In this document: piece by piece, positions 1 through 12,019 of the stretch
Layout of the letters: every line of letters begins with the position of its first letter
Position numbering within the stretch: the first letter of the stretch is position 1
NCBI GenBank assembly: GCA_028455995.1
Contig: JABELC010000007.1
Coordinates: forward strand, 1,978,001 to 2,042,000
DNA length: 64,000 bases
Direction: 5' to 3'
Source of the DNA: Scleromitrula shiraiana
Taxonomy: Eukaryota; Ascomycota; Leotiomycetes; Helotiales; Sclerotiniaceae
Position numbers and translations under genes: made by a program
The notes under the pieces: generated by a model
The model's database searches: none
What the model saw: only the letters and a program-made list of their open reading frames with translations
Told to the model about the DNA's origin: nothing

Positions 1-3000
1 CAAAGGTTGGAAACGAATTCGTAAGGGGTGTTTCCGGTGGTGAGCGCAAACGTGTCAGTATCATCGAGACTTTGGCTACCAGAGGTAGTGTCAATTGTTG
101 GGATAACTCCACCAGAGGTTTGGATGCCAGTACCGCGTTGGAATATACAAAGGCTATAAGAGCTTTGACGGATATTTTCGGCTTAGCTAGTATCGTTACT
201 TTGTATCAGGCGGGTAATGGTATCTATAATCTTTTTGATAAGGTTCTGGTTTTGGATGAGGGCAAACAGATTTACTATGGTCCAATGAAGCAGGCTAGGC
301 CATTCATGGAAGAGTTGGGATTCGTTTGCGATAATGCTGCTAATGTCGCTGATTTCCTAACTGGAGTTACGGTATGAAGTTTCCTTCTCAAATGTTTCTT
401 CCTTAAATTTATGTGCTAACGACGATTGATAACATAGGTACCAACTGAGCGAAAGATTCGAGCTGGTTTCGAAAACCGATGTCCCAGAAATGCGGATGAG
501 ATTCGAGATGCTTATAACAACAATCCTATCCGAGCAAAAATGGAAGAAGATTACAACTACCCCACAACCGACACAGCCAAACAACGAACATCCGATTTTT
601 GCGAATCGGTGGAGCATGAAAAACATCCCCAACTTCCAAAGAAATCTCCCATGACTGTGGGCTTCATCACCCAAGTCAAAGCTTGCGTCATTCGACAATA
701 TCAGATTCTCTGGGGTGACAAAGCAACTTTCATTATCAAGCAACTCAGCACCTTCGTCCAGGCCCTTGTAGCCGGTTCTCTCTTCTACGATGCTCCTAAT
801 AACAGTGGCGGTCTGTTCGTCAAATCTGGTGCTCTATTTCTCTCCCTCCTCTTCAACGCCCTTCTCGCTATGTCCGAAGTAACCGATTCCTTCTCTGGAC
901 GACCCGTTCTCGCAAAGCATAAAGCATTTGCTCTTTATCACCCAGCTGCTTTCTGTATTGCTCAAATTGCTGCCGATATACCTGTTTTGCTCGTTCAGAT
1001 ATCACATTTCTCACTGGTTCTTTACTTCATGGTTGGGTTGAAACAAACCGCCGGGGCTTTTTTCACCTACTGGATTCTTATCTTCGCGACTACCATGTGC
1101 ATGACAGCTTTGTTCAGATCGATTGGAGCAGGATTTAGGACTTTTGATGCTGCAAGTAAGGTATCGGGTTTCGTTCTCAGTGCCTTGATTATGTACACTG
1201 GGTATATGATTCAAAAGCCTAAGATGCATCCTTGGTTCGTTTGGATCTACTGGATCGACCCAATTGCATACGGATTCTCTGCCATTCTAGCAAACGAGTT
1301 TGAAGGTCAAGTTATTCCGTGTGTTGGGAACAATCTCGTACCGAATGGAGAGGGGTATATAGATTCTGCATTCCAGGCTTGCGCTGGTGTAGGTGGTGCT
1401 TTACCTGGTGCTACCAGTGTTACTGGTGAACAGTATCTGGCTTCCTTGTCCTATTCGTCTTCGAACATTTGGAGAAACTTTGGAATCATTTGGGCTTGGT
1501 GGGCGTTCTTCGTTGGTTTGACTATCTATTCGACAAGTAATTGGAGTTCATCCGCTGGAAAGAATGGATTCTTGTTGGTTCCAAGAGAGAAGGCGAAGAA
1601 GAACATCCCGGCATTGCAGAATGATGTAGAGTCTATGCCAGCTAATTCTGGTCGCCCTTCTTCTGAAGATACAAAGGTCGTTGACACTTCTGACGATCAA
1701 TTGATGCGAAATACGTCCGTTTTCACCTGGAAGAATCTAACTTATACGGTCAAGACTCCATCTGGTGATCGGGTTCTCCTCGATAATGTACAAGGATGGG
1801 TTAAGCCTGGTATGTTAGGAGCACTTATGGGATCATCTGGAGCCGGAAAGACCACTCTTCTTGATGTATTGGCACAACGCAAAACCGATGGTACGATCAA
1901 AGGATCCATTCTTGTAGATGGTCGACCCCTCTCTGTTAGTTTTCAACGATCTGCAGGTTACTGTGAACAGTTGGATGTACATGAACCACTTTCCACCGTT
2001 CGAGAAGCTCTTGAATTTTCCGCGTTACTTCGACAACCTAGAACTGTTACGAGGGAAGATAAACTCAAGTATGTTGATACGATCATTAATTTGTTGGAGC
2101 TGCACGATATCGAGAATACTTTGATTGGTAATCCTGGTGCTGGATTGTCTGTCGAGCAAAGAAAACGTCTTACTATTGGTGTTGAGCTTGTTTCTAAGCC
2201 AAGCATTCTTATCTTCCTCGACGAACCTACTTCTGGTCTTGATGGTCAAGCTGCTTTCAATACAGTACGATTTTTGAGAAAGCTGGCCGATGTAGGACAA
2301 GCTATTCTCGTGACCATCCATCAACCTTCTGCTCAACTGTTTGCTCAATTTGATAGTCTGTTACTTTTGGCCAAGGGAGGAAAAACTGTTTATTTTGGTG
2401 ATATTGGAGACAATGCCGATACACTCAAGGAATACTTTGCACGATATGGTGCTCCTTGCCCAGAAGATGCCAATCCCGCTGAACACATGATTGATGTGGT
2501 CTCAGGAACATTATCGAAAGGGAAAGATTGGAACGAAATATGGCTCAACTCACCGGAGCATGCACATACCATTAAAGAACTCGACAACATAATCTCAACC
2601 GCCGCCTCCAAACCCCCTGGAACTATAGAAGATGGATTTGAATTTGCCACTTCACTGTGGACTCAAACAAAACTCGTTACCCAAAGAATGAACGTTACCA
2701 TCTATCGCAACGTAGACTACATTAACAACAAATTCGCACTCCATATCGGTTCTGCTCTCTTCAATGGTTTCTCATTCTGGATGATCGGTTCCTCAATCGC
2801 AGATCTCCAACTCCGTCTCTTCACCGTTTTCAACTTCATCTTCGTCGCCCCCGGTGTCATCGCCCAACTCCAACCCCTCTTCCTCGAACGTCGCGACATC
2901 TACGAAACCCGCGAGAAAAAATCAAAAATGTACAGCTGGATCGCCTTCACCACCGGTCTCGTCGTCTCCGAAATCCCATATCTCTTCATTTGCGCCGTTC

Positions 3001-3617
3001 TCTACTTCGTCTGCTGGTACTATACCGTTGGATTCCCGAGCGATTCCAACAAAGCTGGTGCAGTCTTCTTCGTCGTGTTATGCTACGAATTCATATACAC
3101 CGGAATCGGACAATTCGTCTCAGCATACGCACCCAACGCCGTGTTCGCCTCGCTGGTTAACCCACTCGTGATCGGAACATTGGTTTCCTTCTGCGGTGTC
3201 CTCGTTCCTTACGCGCAGATCACCGCATTCTGGAGATACTGGCTCTACTGGCTCAACCCCTTCAACTACCTCATGGGATCCCTCCTCGTCTTCACAACCT
3301 GGGATGCGGAAATCAACTGCTCAGAGGATGAATTTGCCATCTTTAACCCCCCGAACGGAAGTACCTGTGCGCAGTATTTGGGAAATTATCTCATGGGCAT
3401 GGGAAGCACGAGTAACTTGACTAATCCCGATAGTACGAGTGATTGCAGGGTTTGTCAGTATGCGACTGGAGATGATTATCTGAAGACGCTGAATCTGAAG
3501 ACGTATACGTATGGGTGGAGAGACGCGGGGATTTGTGCGCTTTATGTGTTTAGTGGATATGTACTTGTTTATGTACTTATGAAGTTGAGAACGAAGAGGA
3601 GTAAGACTGCTGAATAG
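1..3617 (+). CDS. PDR-type ABC multidrug transporter, 5' end outside window
   Basis: Plasma-membrane ATP-driven efflux pump of the fungal pleiotropic drug resistance (ABCG full-size) type, which exports fungicides, plant defence compounds and other hydrophobic molecules. Exons are <1-371 and 438-3617, with a 66-nt GT-AG intron. The reading frame is already open at base 3 and enters inside the first nucleotide-binding domain, at its VSGGE signature, followed by the PDR-style degenerate Walker B/D-loop (CWDNSTRGLD). A first transmembrane block follows (about 660-1560). The second nucleotide-binding domain has Walker A GSSGAGKTT (about 1830), signature LSVEQRKRL (about 2146) and Walker B ILIFLDEPTSGLD (about 2203). 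A second transmembrane block runs to the stop, with a cysteine-bearing extracellular loop (about 3310-3460). About 1183 residues are visible of a usual 1400-1500, so only the N-terminal part is missing, by window edge and not by mutation. It resembles the atrB group of drug pumps, but the exact orthologue is not assigned. Confidence 0.95.
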
Positions 3618-4987
3618 ATTTAGATTTAGATTTAGATTTAGAGGTAGGGATGGTGGTTTGGAGTGCTTTCGAGTTTATATTTTATAGCGGTTAGAAGAAA
3701 GATTTATCTTATACTTTCTTACTTTTTCAATTTGATTTTCTCATATTTTTTTCAACTTGTTTGCGTTTTCTTTGATTTAGAAAATACCGATGTAGAATGA
3801 GGGAGAATATCCCCACAGAGATGTTTTTGACGTTATCATTTTACATTTTTAATTCTTTATGGCATATCATATTGTCACTTACAGACAGACTAGCTGGCTG
3901 GCATTGATAGTCAATACAACAATTTTTACCTTCTCATTCATGATATTCTGGACTATATTTCTATATGTACTAGTATTTATCCTAATGCCTCTTTCCTATA
4001 TTGCAATTGTTACTGTTTTTCTAGATAGATTCCATTGGAGTAGATTCTCTATATAATAAATTCGTTTCTATTCATTCCATCAAATACCGCGATGAAACAT
4101 CATACAATCGCAATACTAGCTAGTCCCGAAGAAAAGAGACAAGGAAAGTGGCTTTCAATACATAGTAAGCAAGCGCCAGAACATCAAATCAAATTAGCTC
4201 TAGTGCTAGAATGCCAATTCCAATTAGCTCTAGTGCTAAGTACATATTTCCCATTCAGTTCACGAGAAACTCACCACGGTGCAGTGAGTGCAATGCATGG
4301 CATTCACGTGGTCGTCGGATTCGCCAACTTGAACGTACATCTCATTCCCTACGTACTGATATTACATCCCACTATTTCTAATCAACCATGTTTATAATAA
4401 TTGTCGGTAAGATGCATGGGTTATGACCATTTACTCAATTAAGTTATGACTTAGCAATCGTAGCCTGATGATGCAGAATAAATACCCTTCGAGTTCCGCG
4501 GCTGCTTACGATACTCTGCGGGTAAATTTGTTTTTTTTTTGTTTTGCTGTGCGAGTATGGTGTTTTGGATCTTGGGTGGGAGTTGATTATGGTGAGGCTT
4601 ATGAATCATGGATTATAGAGTATTATCAATCTACTATTGTTTCTTGATAAATGATTATTTAATATGCGTTTTGTTTGGCTCGGGCTGAGCACAACATGCT
4701 TAGATGGCATGGAAGTAATAGACTGTGAAAAGTTTATACGAGATCTAATACATAGATTTGGCAAATAACTATTCGTCTGCCTTATTGCTAGTGTGATGAG
4801 TAGAAGATTTGATCCTAGAGAGGTATCCTGAAATGTAATTTTATATATACATAGGACTATATATTGGCAGTGGGAGTACAAGCAATCATGATTACTCTCT
4901 CGTCAGAGCCTCTCATCTCTCATCCTCAATAACTTCCACGATAATCTATCTATCCCAAGCAAATCCAGATAGATACCCAACACCAAA
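3618..4987. other. Intergenic region, no gene seen
   Basis: Region between the transporter stop and the GH1 start. Short open frames here show no family resemblance and no splice-linked extension. The transporter 3' end carries a short ATTTAG repeat (about 3615-3640). A 19-base motif beginning TTAGCTCTAGTGCTA occurs twice near 4195 and 4224. The last 100 bases before 4988 are pyrimidine-rich and probably form the promoter and leader of the glucosidase gene. Confidence 0.6.
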
Positions 4988-7059
4988 ATGTTGGTCCCTC
5001 TGCACATTCTGCTTTTCAGCAGTCTGGCCACAGCCCAACAAATCTACATACCAGGAACCAATCCCACCGGCCGTCCATACTGTACCAACTCCCCTTCTCC
5101 CCCAAGAATTCCCACCGGACCACCAACATACAAAACAAGTTCCTTTTCCTACACCCAATCCGAAACCACCCGAACCGCCATTCCAGTCTCCTCCTCACCA
5201 CCCACAACCCACGGTCTCCCATACGCTTCCATGCGCAGTTTATTCACCAACGTGTCCACCACATCCTGGGGAAATTGGGATCCCCACGGTCCCAAAGCAA
5301 CCGATACATCGAACCCCTACGGCAACGCAGCCTGGTCTTCTCTATGGGCTAACCTCCCTTCTGCTATCGTGGCGAATTTCACAAGAGGCATATACAGCAC
5401 GACGGTATCGCCCACACCAATTCCCACCAGCGAATTAATCCTACCACCACCACTTGATTTTGGCCCTGCGGAGGATTGTTATTATTTCCCTGAGGAATTT
5501 GTATTTGGGGCTGCGGGGGCGGCGGAGCAAGTAGAGGGTGCTGTTGCTGATGAGGGACGCTCGCCTTCTCGGGCTGAATTATATACACTTACATCCGCCG
5601 CTCAACCTGCAGTCGTTCTGCCGTTGATATTTCCTGATGGAGTGATAAGCGATGATTTTAGTACTGTCGAGCACTATTATCTGTATAAGCAGGATATCGA
5701 GCGATTGGCAGCGGTGGGGGTGGAATACTATTCCTTCAGTATTCCCTGGTCGCGAATCATGCCATTTGTATTACCAGGAACACCGGTGAATTCATTGGGA
5801 CTCCAGCATTACGACGATGTGATTAATTTTGTTCTTGAGAAGGGCATGAAACCCGTTGTTACGCTCACGCATTTTGATACCCCGCTGCAGTTCTTTGGTG
5901 ACGATCCTCTAAACTCCGTTACGGGGCTTTTAGCTCGCTCATATACAGGCGGTTCGAATGCCGGGTACGAAAGTTCGTACAAGAATGTTACGTTCCAGGA
6001 TGCGTTTGTCAACTATGGCAAGATCGTAATGGCGCATTTTGCAGATCGCGTGCCCATCTGGTTTACGTTTAACGAGCCGTTGTTCGCATGTGTGGGTGGG
6101 AAGTCGATCGATGCAGTTCTTAAATCCCATGCGAGACTTTACCATTTCTATCATGATGTGTTGAAGGGGAATGGGAAGATGTCGATTAAACTTGGGAGTA
6201 CTCCGGGTCTTCCATTAGATCCGAAAAATGAAACGCATTTGGAGGCGGTGCAGAGATATAATGATCTCCAGATAGGGGTTTTCTATAATTCGCTTGCGTT
6301 GGGGAAGGATTATCCGGATATTGTTAAGCAGACGTGGCAGGATTATGTTCCGTTGAGTCAAGAAGATATCGAGTATCTAAATGGAACTGCTGGTTAGTTT
6401 TCTCAACCTCCCATCCCCCCTACAATCGATACCATACCAAACCCAATTCAGTTCTCCTCCAAACATATTAACTAACCTCCTCTCTAGATTTCCTCGCCGC
6501 AGATCTCTACAGCGCAATAATAATATCGCCCGCCCCCATCTCCACAACCGTCTGTTCCTCAACCAACAGCACCACCAACCCCCTCTACCCCTTCTGCGTA
6601 ACCACCAGCACCATAACCACCAACGCCTGGTCCTTCGGCTACCACACCGACTACTTCATGTACTCCAGCGGATCTTATCTACGCTCTCAACTCGGCTACC
6701 TCTGGAACACCTTCTCTTTGCCCCTCGTAATCGGGGAATTTGGACTCCCGACCCCACCGAGAGCTCTAGAAACACAATTTGATATCGCGTATGATGTGCC
6801 GCGGTCGGAATACTATTTGCGCTATTTGCAGGAGATTTTGAAGGCACTTTGGGAGGATAATGTAAATGTGCTGGGCGCGTTTATGTGGAGCTGGATCGAT
6901 AATTGGGAGTGGGGGAGCTATTATCATCGTTTTGGGATTGTGGGGGTGGATAGGGTGACGCAGGAGCGGTTTTATAAGAGGAGTATTTTTGATGTGATGG
7001 ATTTTGTGCAGACGAGGAGTTGGGGTGGTGGGAATGGGGGTGGTGGGGAGAGTGCTTGA
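4988..7059 (+). CDS. Secreted glycoside hydrolase family 1 beta-glucosidase
   Basis: Predicted retaining beta-glucosidase of family GH1, releasing glucose from beta-linked oligosaccharides or glycosides outside the cell. Exons 4988-6392 and 6488-7059 with a 95-nt GT-AG intron give 658 residues. The start is the first ATG of the frame and is followed directly by a hydrophobic signal peptide of about 16 residues ending near Ala-Gln-Gln. A Ser/Thr/Pro-rich stretch follows before the GH1 barrel (about residue 165 on). The acid/base motif FTFNEP is present with Glu363. The nucleophile motif reads VIGEFG with Glu552, where many GH1 enzymes have TENG, so the glutamate is kept but its surroundings are unusual. 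Downstream WSWIDNWEW matches the GH1 C-terminal sugar-binding region. No frameshift was found. The long N-terminal extension is compatible with large fungal extracellular GH1 enzymes. Substrate preference cannot be read from the sequence. Confidence 0.92.
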
Positions 7060-7432
7060 TGGCATTCGGCATGAGATGGGATCTGAGATATTAAAACATG
7101 TATATGAATATCTATTCGCAACATAATATAGTTTAAATACTAAATAGCCCAGGATCTTAGATCTTATTTTCCTTTCCTTATATATGTAGGAAAGGGGAGG
7201 GAAGAGAGACACATCAAATGAAGATACTCTTCTTTTCTTACTCTTCATGTGTACATATACACCTGATTGATTGATAAATTGATCTACATGTACCTTAATA
7301 TTCTTCGTCTCATGGGTACCTGAAAGCTTTCTAAATCGGGTATGCCCCAAATGTAGCATCTACAGCAGCTTTGAGATATAAGATTTGCGAGCTATGCAAA
7401 AAAAAATTTAAGGACATTTTGCTCAAGAAATA

Positions 7433-7536
7433 CTCGGTTAAATTAAAATTGAAGCACGCGCAAATTACCGAAAAACCCTCAAAATCCATGATTTCAAGTT
7501 TGTACAAATCAACTTTTGCATCAATATAAATCAATG
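7433..7536 (+). repeat. Fragment of long-inverted-repeat element (left end)
   Basis: Begins with the terminal CTCGGTTAAATTAAAATTGA shared with the copies at 16388, 23352 and 47188, preceded by TA as in those copies. Only about 105 bases of the left arm remain, and the fragment stops where the diterpene cyclase remnant begins. It is less AT-mutated than the copies in the island. Confidence 0.85.
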
Positions 7537-8162
7537 ATACCCACAAACGCCTCCAGAGAGTGAAGTGCGGTTAATTGCATTGACCCATATAGATATTCTG
7601 GATTGAATATTGCCAGCTTTACAGCATTCATATCCATGAGTTTCTGCATACCAGGAAACGTGAACTCGACTTTGTATACCGCAAGCATCTTTAACAGAGC
7701 AGGAACGAGATATTCAAAGCCTACGTGATCACAACCGTCGACGTCCCAAGATTGCAATTACAATTGAAGACTTTCCATGGCTTTCAAAATACGAGAACTA
7801 TAATTAGAGACACTTAAATCCTTGGAAGACACTTTGGCCATCGATCCCACTGCCCCGTTTCGTTTGAGCAATGCGAGAAGTCCACCGATGGCGTTCAATA
7901 TTCCATTGATCAGTGAAGCATATAATTCCCATCCGCCATCTGGAGACTGATTATCCATTAAATACTGAAAGCACTCAGGAAATGTCCAGGAGGTTACTCC
8001 GTCAATCTCGCGGGATACCATGGCAAGCCATGCAGTATCATAGACAGCTACGGACATGGATCCAAGTCCACAAGTCCTGACACACCCATCTACCAAAGAT
8101 TCAATCATCCCCCGAATGGAGGAATTCGAGATAAAGCTGTCTTTCGCCTCTAGAGATGACAT
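7537..8162 (-). pseudogene. Class II diterpene cyclase (CPS/KS-type) 5' fragment
   Basis: Remnant of a bifunctional copalyl diphosphate/ent-kaurene-type synthase, the enzyme family that cyclises geranylgeranyl diphosphate at the start of fungal diterpenoid and gibberellin-type pathways. From ATG 8162 the frame gives the family's N-terminal signature YDTAWLAMV and then SPDGGWE. After an in-frame TAA at 7760-7758 the same frame continues with WDVDGCDHVGFEYLVPALL, then FPGMQKLMDMNAVKLAIFNPEYLYG and HSLEAFVGIID, all typical of the alpha-helical domain before the class II DxDD site. The match ends abruptly at about 7537, where a transposon fragment starts. The remaining roughly 700 residues of a normal enzyme, including the DxDD and DDxxD active sites, are absent. 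The gene is therefore truncated and carries a stop. Whether the TAA arose from CAA by C-to-T mutation is inference. Confidence 0.88.
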
Positions 8163-8652
8163 GATGTTGCTGCAGCAAAGTACACTTGGTAAATAGAGCT
8201 AATTAATCTTGAAATACGAAAATGTCAAGACAAATGTATACTGCACTCTTCTTCCTCTCCCGCCGTCAAGTGCACTCACCGACATGTCACGGGATTATGG
8301 AGGCTCTTTTGAGATCAGTAACTGTTGGGTCAGCTCTGCACCTCATGAAGCAAACCTCAATGACTCAAGCAAACCAGTGCGAAGGATGCGGGGATGCGTA
8401 CTGTATCGGGGCATATCTCTAGCGATGTCAACGCAAGTCACCATCTTTGTCAACAGCTATACGACGATGGGCTTCGGTATGAATTTTGAGTCACAACCTC
8501 ACGCGTCTAGGTCGGTCTGATTCTGCAATACTCATCACGGTAGCATCTGTTCTGTATTCCGTATCATTCCAACGAGAGCAGAACTATCTGCAGCACACAT
8601 GGACTGTAAAGAATAATGTGCCCCCAACGCCTCCAGTCCATCCTATCAGATG
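8163..8652. other. Intergenic remnant, no gene recognised
   Basis: Lies between two minus-strand gene fragments. No frame on either strand resembles the missing C-terminal half of the rhodopsin-like gene or any other family. Possibly the old promoter of the diterpene cyclase plus decayed sequence. Confidence 0.4.
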
Positions 8653-9386
8653 TCATGTTCGCGCCGGAGGGTTGCAATTGAATGCAAACAAGAAGAAGAA
8701 CATAAGAAGATAAGCCACCGTGAATGCCATCATGCTATAGCACAGGTAGCGGAACGTCTTTTTCACTTGGAAGATTTTGATGTATAATGTAAGGATGGAA
8801 AGCTTAGTGAACATAATGCCCAGAAAGTAGAGCATGCCACCAATAAATATTCCCTGAAAACCCATAAATTAGTTGTGGTCAAGTAAAAGGAGTAATGGGA
8901 TACGAACGTTCTTTCCATGATTTCCGATGTATATCAAGTTTTCCGGTTTGATATCCCAGACATGTATACCAAGTTGGTAGAGCTTGACATCTACAATGTG
9001 TTATAGCGAGTCCCAATGAATGCTTCGAGGATGAGGCTTACTCAAAACTTCTATCACGATACGGGCAATTGCGAAGAGCTAAAGCTCAGCATAAGGTATA
9101 TCTAAAATAGAATCTCTGACTTACCAGAGCGATAACCACAAACGCTACCGACAGTATCAGTATAGTTAAGAAAGTAGAATGAGACCTTACCATCGTCCCA
9201 GCCCCAGGTCTTTAAGACTCGCCATTTTACTAGCACACGAAGAGCAACAAAAAAAAAAGCTAAGCTGCCCAGTAGTGGGTTCGACACCATAATTCTATCT
9301 CCGATAGAATCAGGGTTATCGTAATTGACGACAACCCCAGAAGGGGCCACAGAAGGTGGGGCATTTTGTCTTGAAATCAAGTACAT
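8653..9386 (-). pseudogene. Fungal rhodopsin-like (SAT4-type) membrane protein, truncated
   Basis: N-terminal half of a fungal rhodopsin-domain integral membrane protein, a large family of seven-helix proteins of mostly unknown function that is often found in secondary-metabolite clusters. Reading the minus strand, consistent exons are 9386-9191, 9144-9125, 9078-9042, 8990-8908 and 8853-8653, separated by GT-AG introns. They give NPLLGSLAFFFVALRVLVK, a TWGWDDAFVVIAL motif, then GIHVWDIKPENL and FLGIMFTKLSILTLYIKIF, all characteristic of the family (helices 1 to 4). The frame ends with NPPART and a stop, where the family normally continues with Cys-x-Pro...Trp and three more helices. No continuation was found downstream in any frame, so I read it as truncated and non-functional. 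An undetected intron near 8650 cannot be fully excluded. Confidence 0.78.
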
Positions 9387-9843
9387 CGTAGAAAGTAAGT
9401 TGAAATAACAGTAGTTTGAAAGTAATAGACCAAGCTTGAAGTGTGTGTGATCTCGATTTATGGAAAATGATGGTCCGATTGGGTGTCATCGCTAATAGTG
9501 CCAAAAAGATCATGAGAAAAAGATGCCCATTTGAATAAAACTGTAATGATAATGGTGTTACATTTTGTTTATTCGGAGCAAGGGGCAGAATGAAATCTCT
9601 GTGAGTGTGTGTGTGGCAGCATTACAGGGAACTGTTGGTATTCTGTTGGTAATATTACAGACCAATGTCTTCCCACATTCCTTCATTCATACCCCTCGTG
9701 TCTATGAACGGCTTTTTTTCTTTTCTCTGATCATCTTGACATTTGGAACTTAAATACTCTTTTCTCTGTTTAAAAACAACTCCCTCCTACAACAATACCT
9801 TAAGACAATAAGTCCCTTCAACAACAACAATAACAACAACAGC
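9387..9843 (+). promoter_or_regulatory. Probable promoter and leader of the GST gene
   Basis: Region between a divergent pseudogene and the GST start. It includes a short GTGTGTGT run (about 9603-9612), a pyrimidine-rich stretch (9715-9760) and a CAACAA-rich leader just before ATG 9844, the usual look of a fungal core promoter and 5' UTR. No specific factor site is claimed. Confidence 0.45.
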
Positions 9844-10754
9844 ATGTCTCTGAAACCACTCACTATTTACTATGCTGGTATGTAAGACTTATAAGCAGTT
9901 TGAACGAGATAGACTAACAGTCTCCTAGGCGGTGGCCCCAATCCACCAAAGGTACGTAAAAAATCATCTTTATTTGAAAGTACCAACTAATATTGCAAAA
10001 AGGTTACCATCATTCTTGAGGAGCTCAAGGTTCCATATGAGATAAAAATGGCTGGTTATGCGGACCTCAAGCAGAAGCCCTACACAGACCTAAATCCAAA
10101 CGGACGAGCACCTGGTACGTATTCCTGCCGTCTTACTTTCATTACATACGCTAACTATACGCCTGCTAGTCATCGAAGACCCAAATACCGGCTACACAAT
10201 CTGGGAAACAGGCGCTATCATTGAATATCTAATCGATAAATACGACGTGGAAAAGACTCTGGACTATAAATCAGAGCGCGAGAAGTACCTAGTCAAGCAA
10301 TGGCTGTTCTTCCAAGTATCTGGACAAGGGCCATATTTTGGCCAGGCTGCATGGTGAGGAAGATACAATTCTGAATGGCACCGAACAGGTGCACGTTGAG
10401 ACTTTGAAAATATCTATTAACCATGATTTTAGGTTCAACCTCTTCCATGCGGAGAAACTCCCTAGTGCCCAGAAGCGTTACATCGACGAAATTCATCGCG
10501 TTGTTGGGGTGCTCGACGGAGTCCTAGCCAAGTCCACAAGTGGCTGGCTCGTCGGCGACAAGATCACCTATGCAGATCTAGCGTTTGTCACTTGGCATAC
10601 AATGCTGGCGGGTATCTTCTCGCCTCCATTTCAAGACCAGTGGGAAATTACCAAATATCCGCACTACCAGAAGTGGATAGAGTCGATGCTTGCACGTCCA
10701 TCAGTTGTGAAGGTTTTGGAGGAGCAGAAGAAGCTTGTTGCCGAGTCAACTTAA
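9844..10754 (+). CDS. Glutathione S-transferase (Ure2p/theta-like)
   Basis: Cytosolic glutathione S-transferase predicted to conjugate glutathione to electrophiles. Five exons, 9844-9877, 9929-9951, 10003-10114, 10170-10353 and 10433-10754, joined by GT-AG introns of about 50-80 nt, give 224 residues, the normal length. The N-terminal thioredoxin-like domain has GGGPNPPKVTIILEELKVPY, then LNPNGRAPVIED (cis-Pro loop) and WETGAIIEYL, the glutathione gamma-glutamyl-binding Glu/Thr motif. The C-terminal helical domain includes GWLVGDKITYADLAFVTW, the conserved N-capping box and Asp. The start is the first ATG, after a CAACAA-rich leader. No defect is visible. It lies between the truncated membrane-protein gene and an O-methyltransferase pseudogene. 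In fungal clusters such GSTs can tailor or detoxify an intermediate, but that role is inference here. Confidence 0.93.
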
Positions 10755-12019
10755 ACACCTACCCATTGCTCTATCACTAGAAGAATAATGATCCAGTAGT
10801 AACACGCTCGTAGCTAGGCTTAGTTTTGCATGATATCCAAGTCATTTGAAACCAGTAATAAGACTCTAATTCCGTATTATGATCCTGCAAATTCATGAGT
10901 GCGATTGCGAGGGATTATCCGGTCGGCAGCATTACAGATTTTTCATCCGGCCAGAAATAACCTGAGCGAATAAGGAATCCTAAGGTCGATTTCCCCCTAA
11001 GCTCTAGAGGCTCAAATAATACTTATAAGATGTCTTGCAGACCATGTAGTACGATAGTAGTTATTAGCAAACGAGAGTAGCGGAAGGCGCAACGTCCACC
11101 GGGCGGGGAAGCACGGATATAGCTCGCGCTAGAACTAAATAGTTTAGTTCAAACCTAACTCGGTGTATATGGATTCTTCCCCAGCGCCCCCGAACCCGAA
11201 TTTGCAAATACTCATGAGTCCTTGCGTGCAGAACCTGGCAATTCTGCAGGATTGCTGGCTAATCGTGTTATTCTACTGTGCTGGAATTCTGACATGCATG
11301 CGACTCCACATATGTAAGTAAGTCTGGTTCAAAAGTATTGACAGGGCCAGAGGGCACAAAAAATCAATATATGTATGAAAGATACAATGCATTCGTTATC
11401 TGCAGTCAAGGAGATGTCGAAAAAGTTAGAACCATACACCCACTAAATCTAACTTCGCCCGGTTGGCAGAAAGCTGACCACCAAGTATAATATCTCGAAC
11501 TGGACTAGGTAAGTACCTCGGTATCTTCCAACAATCTTCCAACAATCTTCCAACATCACGATATACTGCGCCTTCCTGTAATGTAGCAGTGTTTCCTTAA
11601 CGGGATACAGGTGCATATACCTATTTTATATGGATAGGTAACACCGAGAGTGACACCGCATCTTTACCCGAAAGTTAGAGTCGCTGTCTTTACCACTATA
11701 CCTTATCAAAACATGCCGTGCGTTTAGCAGCGCACTTGCATGCTTTTGTCATACACATAACTTCATAACTTAGGAAGTTATAGGGACCTGAAGCCTGAAG
11801 ATAGCCTAGCTGAATAGAATAATGCCCCAAAGAGAGGCTATTCATAGTGACCGAGCCTGTAGCTGTAAGAACTATAGTAGTATTAAGGTGTATATCATAA
11901 CTATCACGAGTGAGTTGACTCCTTGTCGAGAACATTGTGCAGTGATAAAATACACTGAAATCTCCATAGTCAACTGAACAAGGGCATTTTCCACAAATTT
12001 CTCGCCAGCGCATCGCAAA
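10755..12019. other. Intergenic region, no gene seen
   Basis: No frame with family resemblance. Contains a short tandem of AATCTTCCAAC (three units, about 11525-11560) and moderately AT-rich unique sequence. The last 100 bases would be the promoter of the O-methyltransferase remnant. Confidence 0.5.

Noticed and set aside
3859..4397. Two open frames between the ABC and GH1 genes
   Set aside because: No family resemblance, partly repeat-derived, and no splice-linked extension.
6766..7359. Minus-strand open frame of 197 residues
   Set aside because: Antisense to the GH1 second exon and its trailer; His/Pro-rich composition without motifs.
11640..11705. Possible tRNA-like fold near an isolated TTCGAA/TTCAAA-like stretch
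   Set aside because: No consistent acceptor, D, anticodon and T arms could be paired; no tRNA is supported here or elsewhere in the window.
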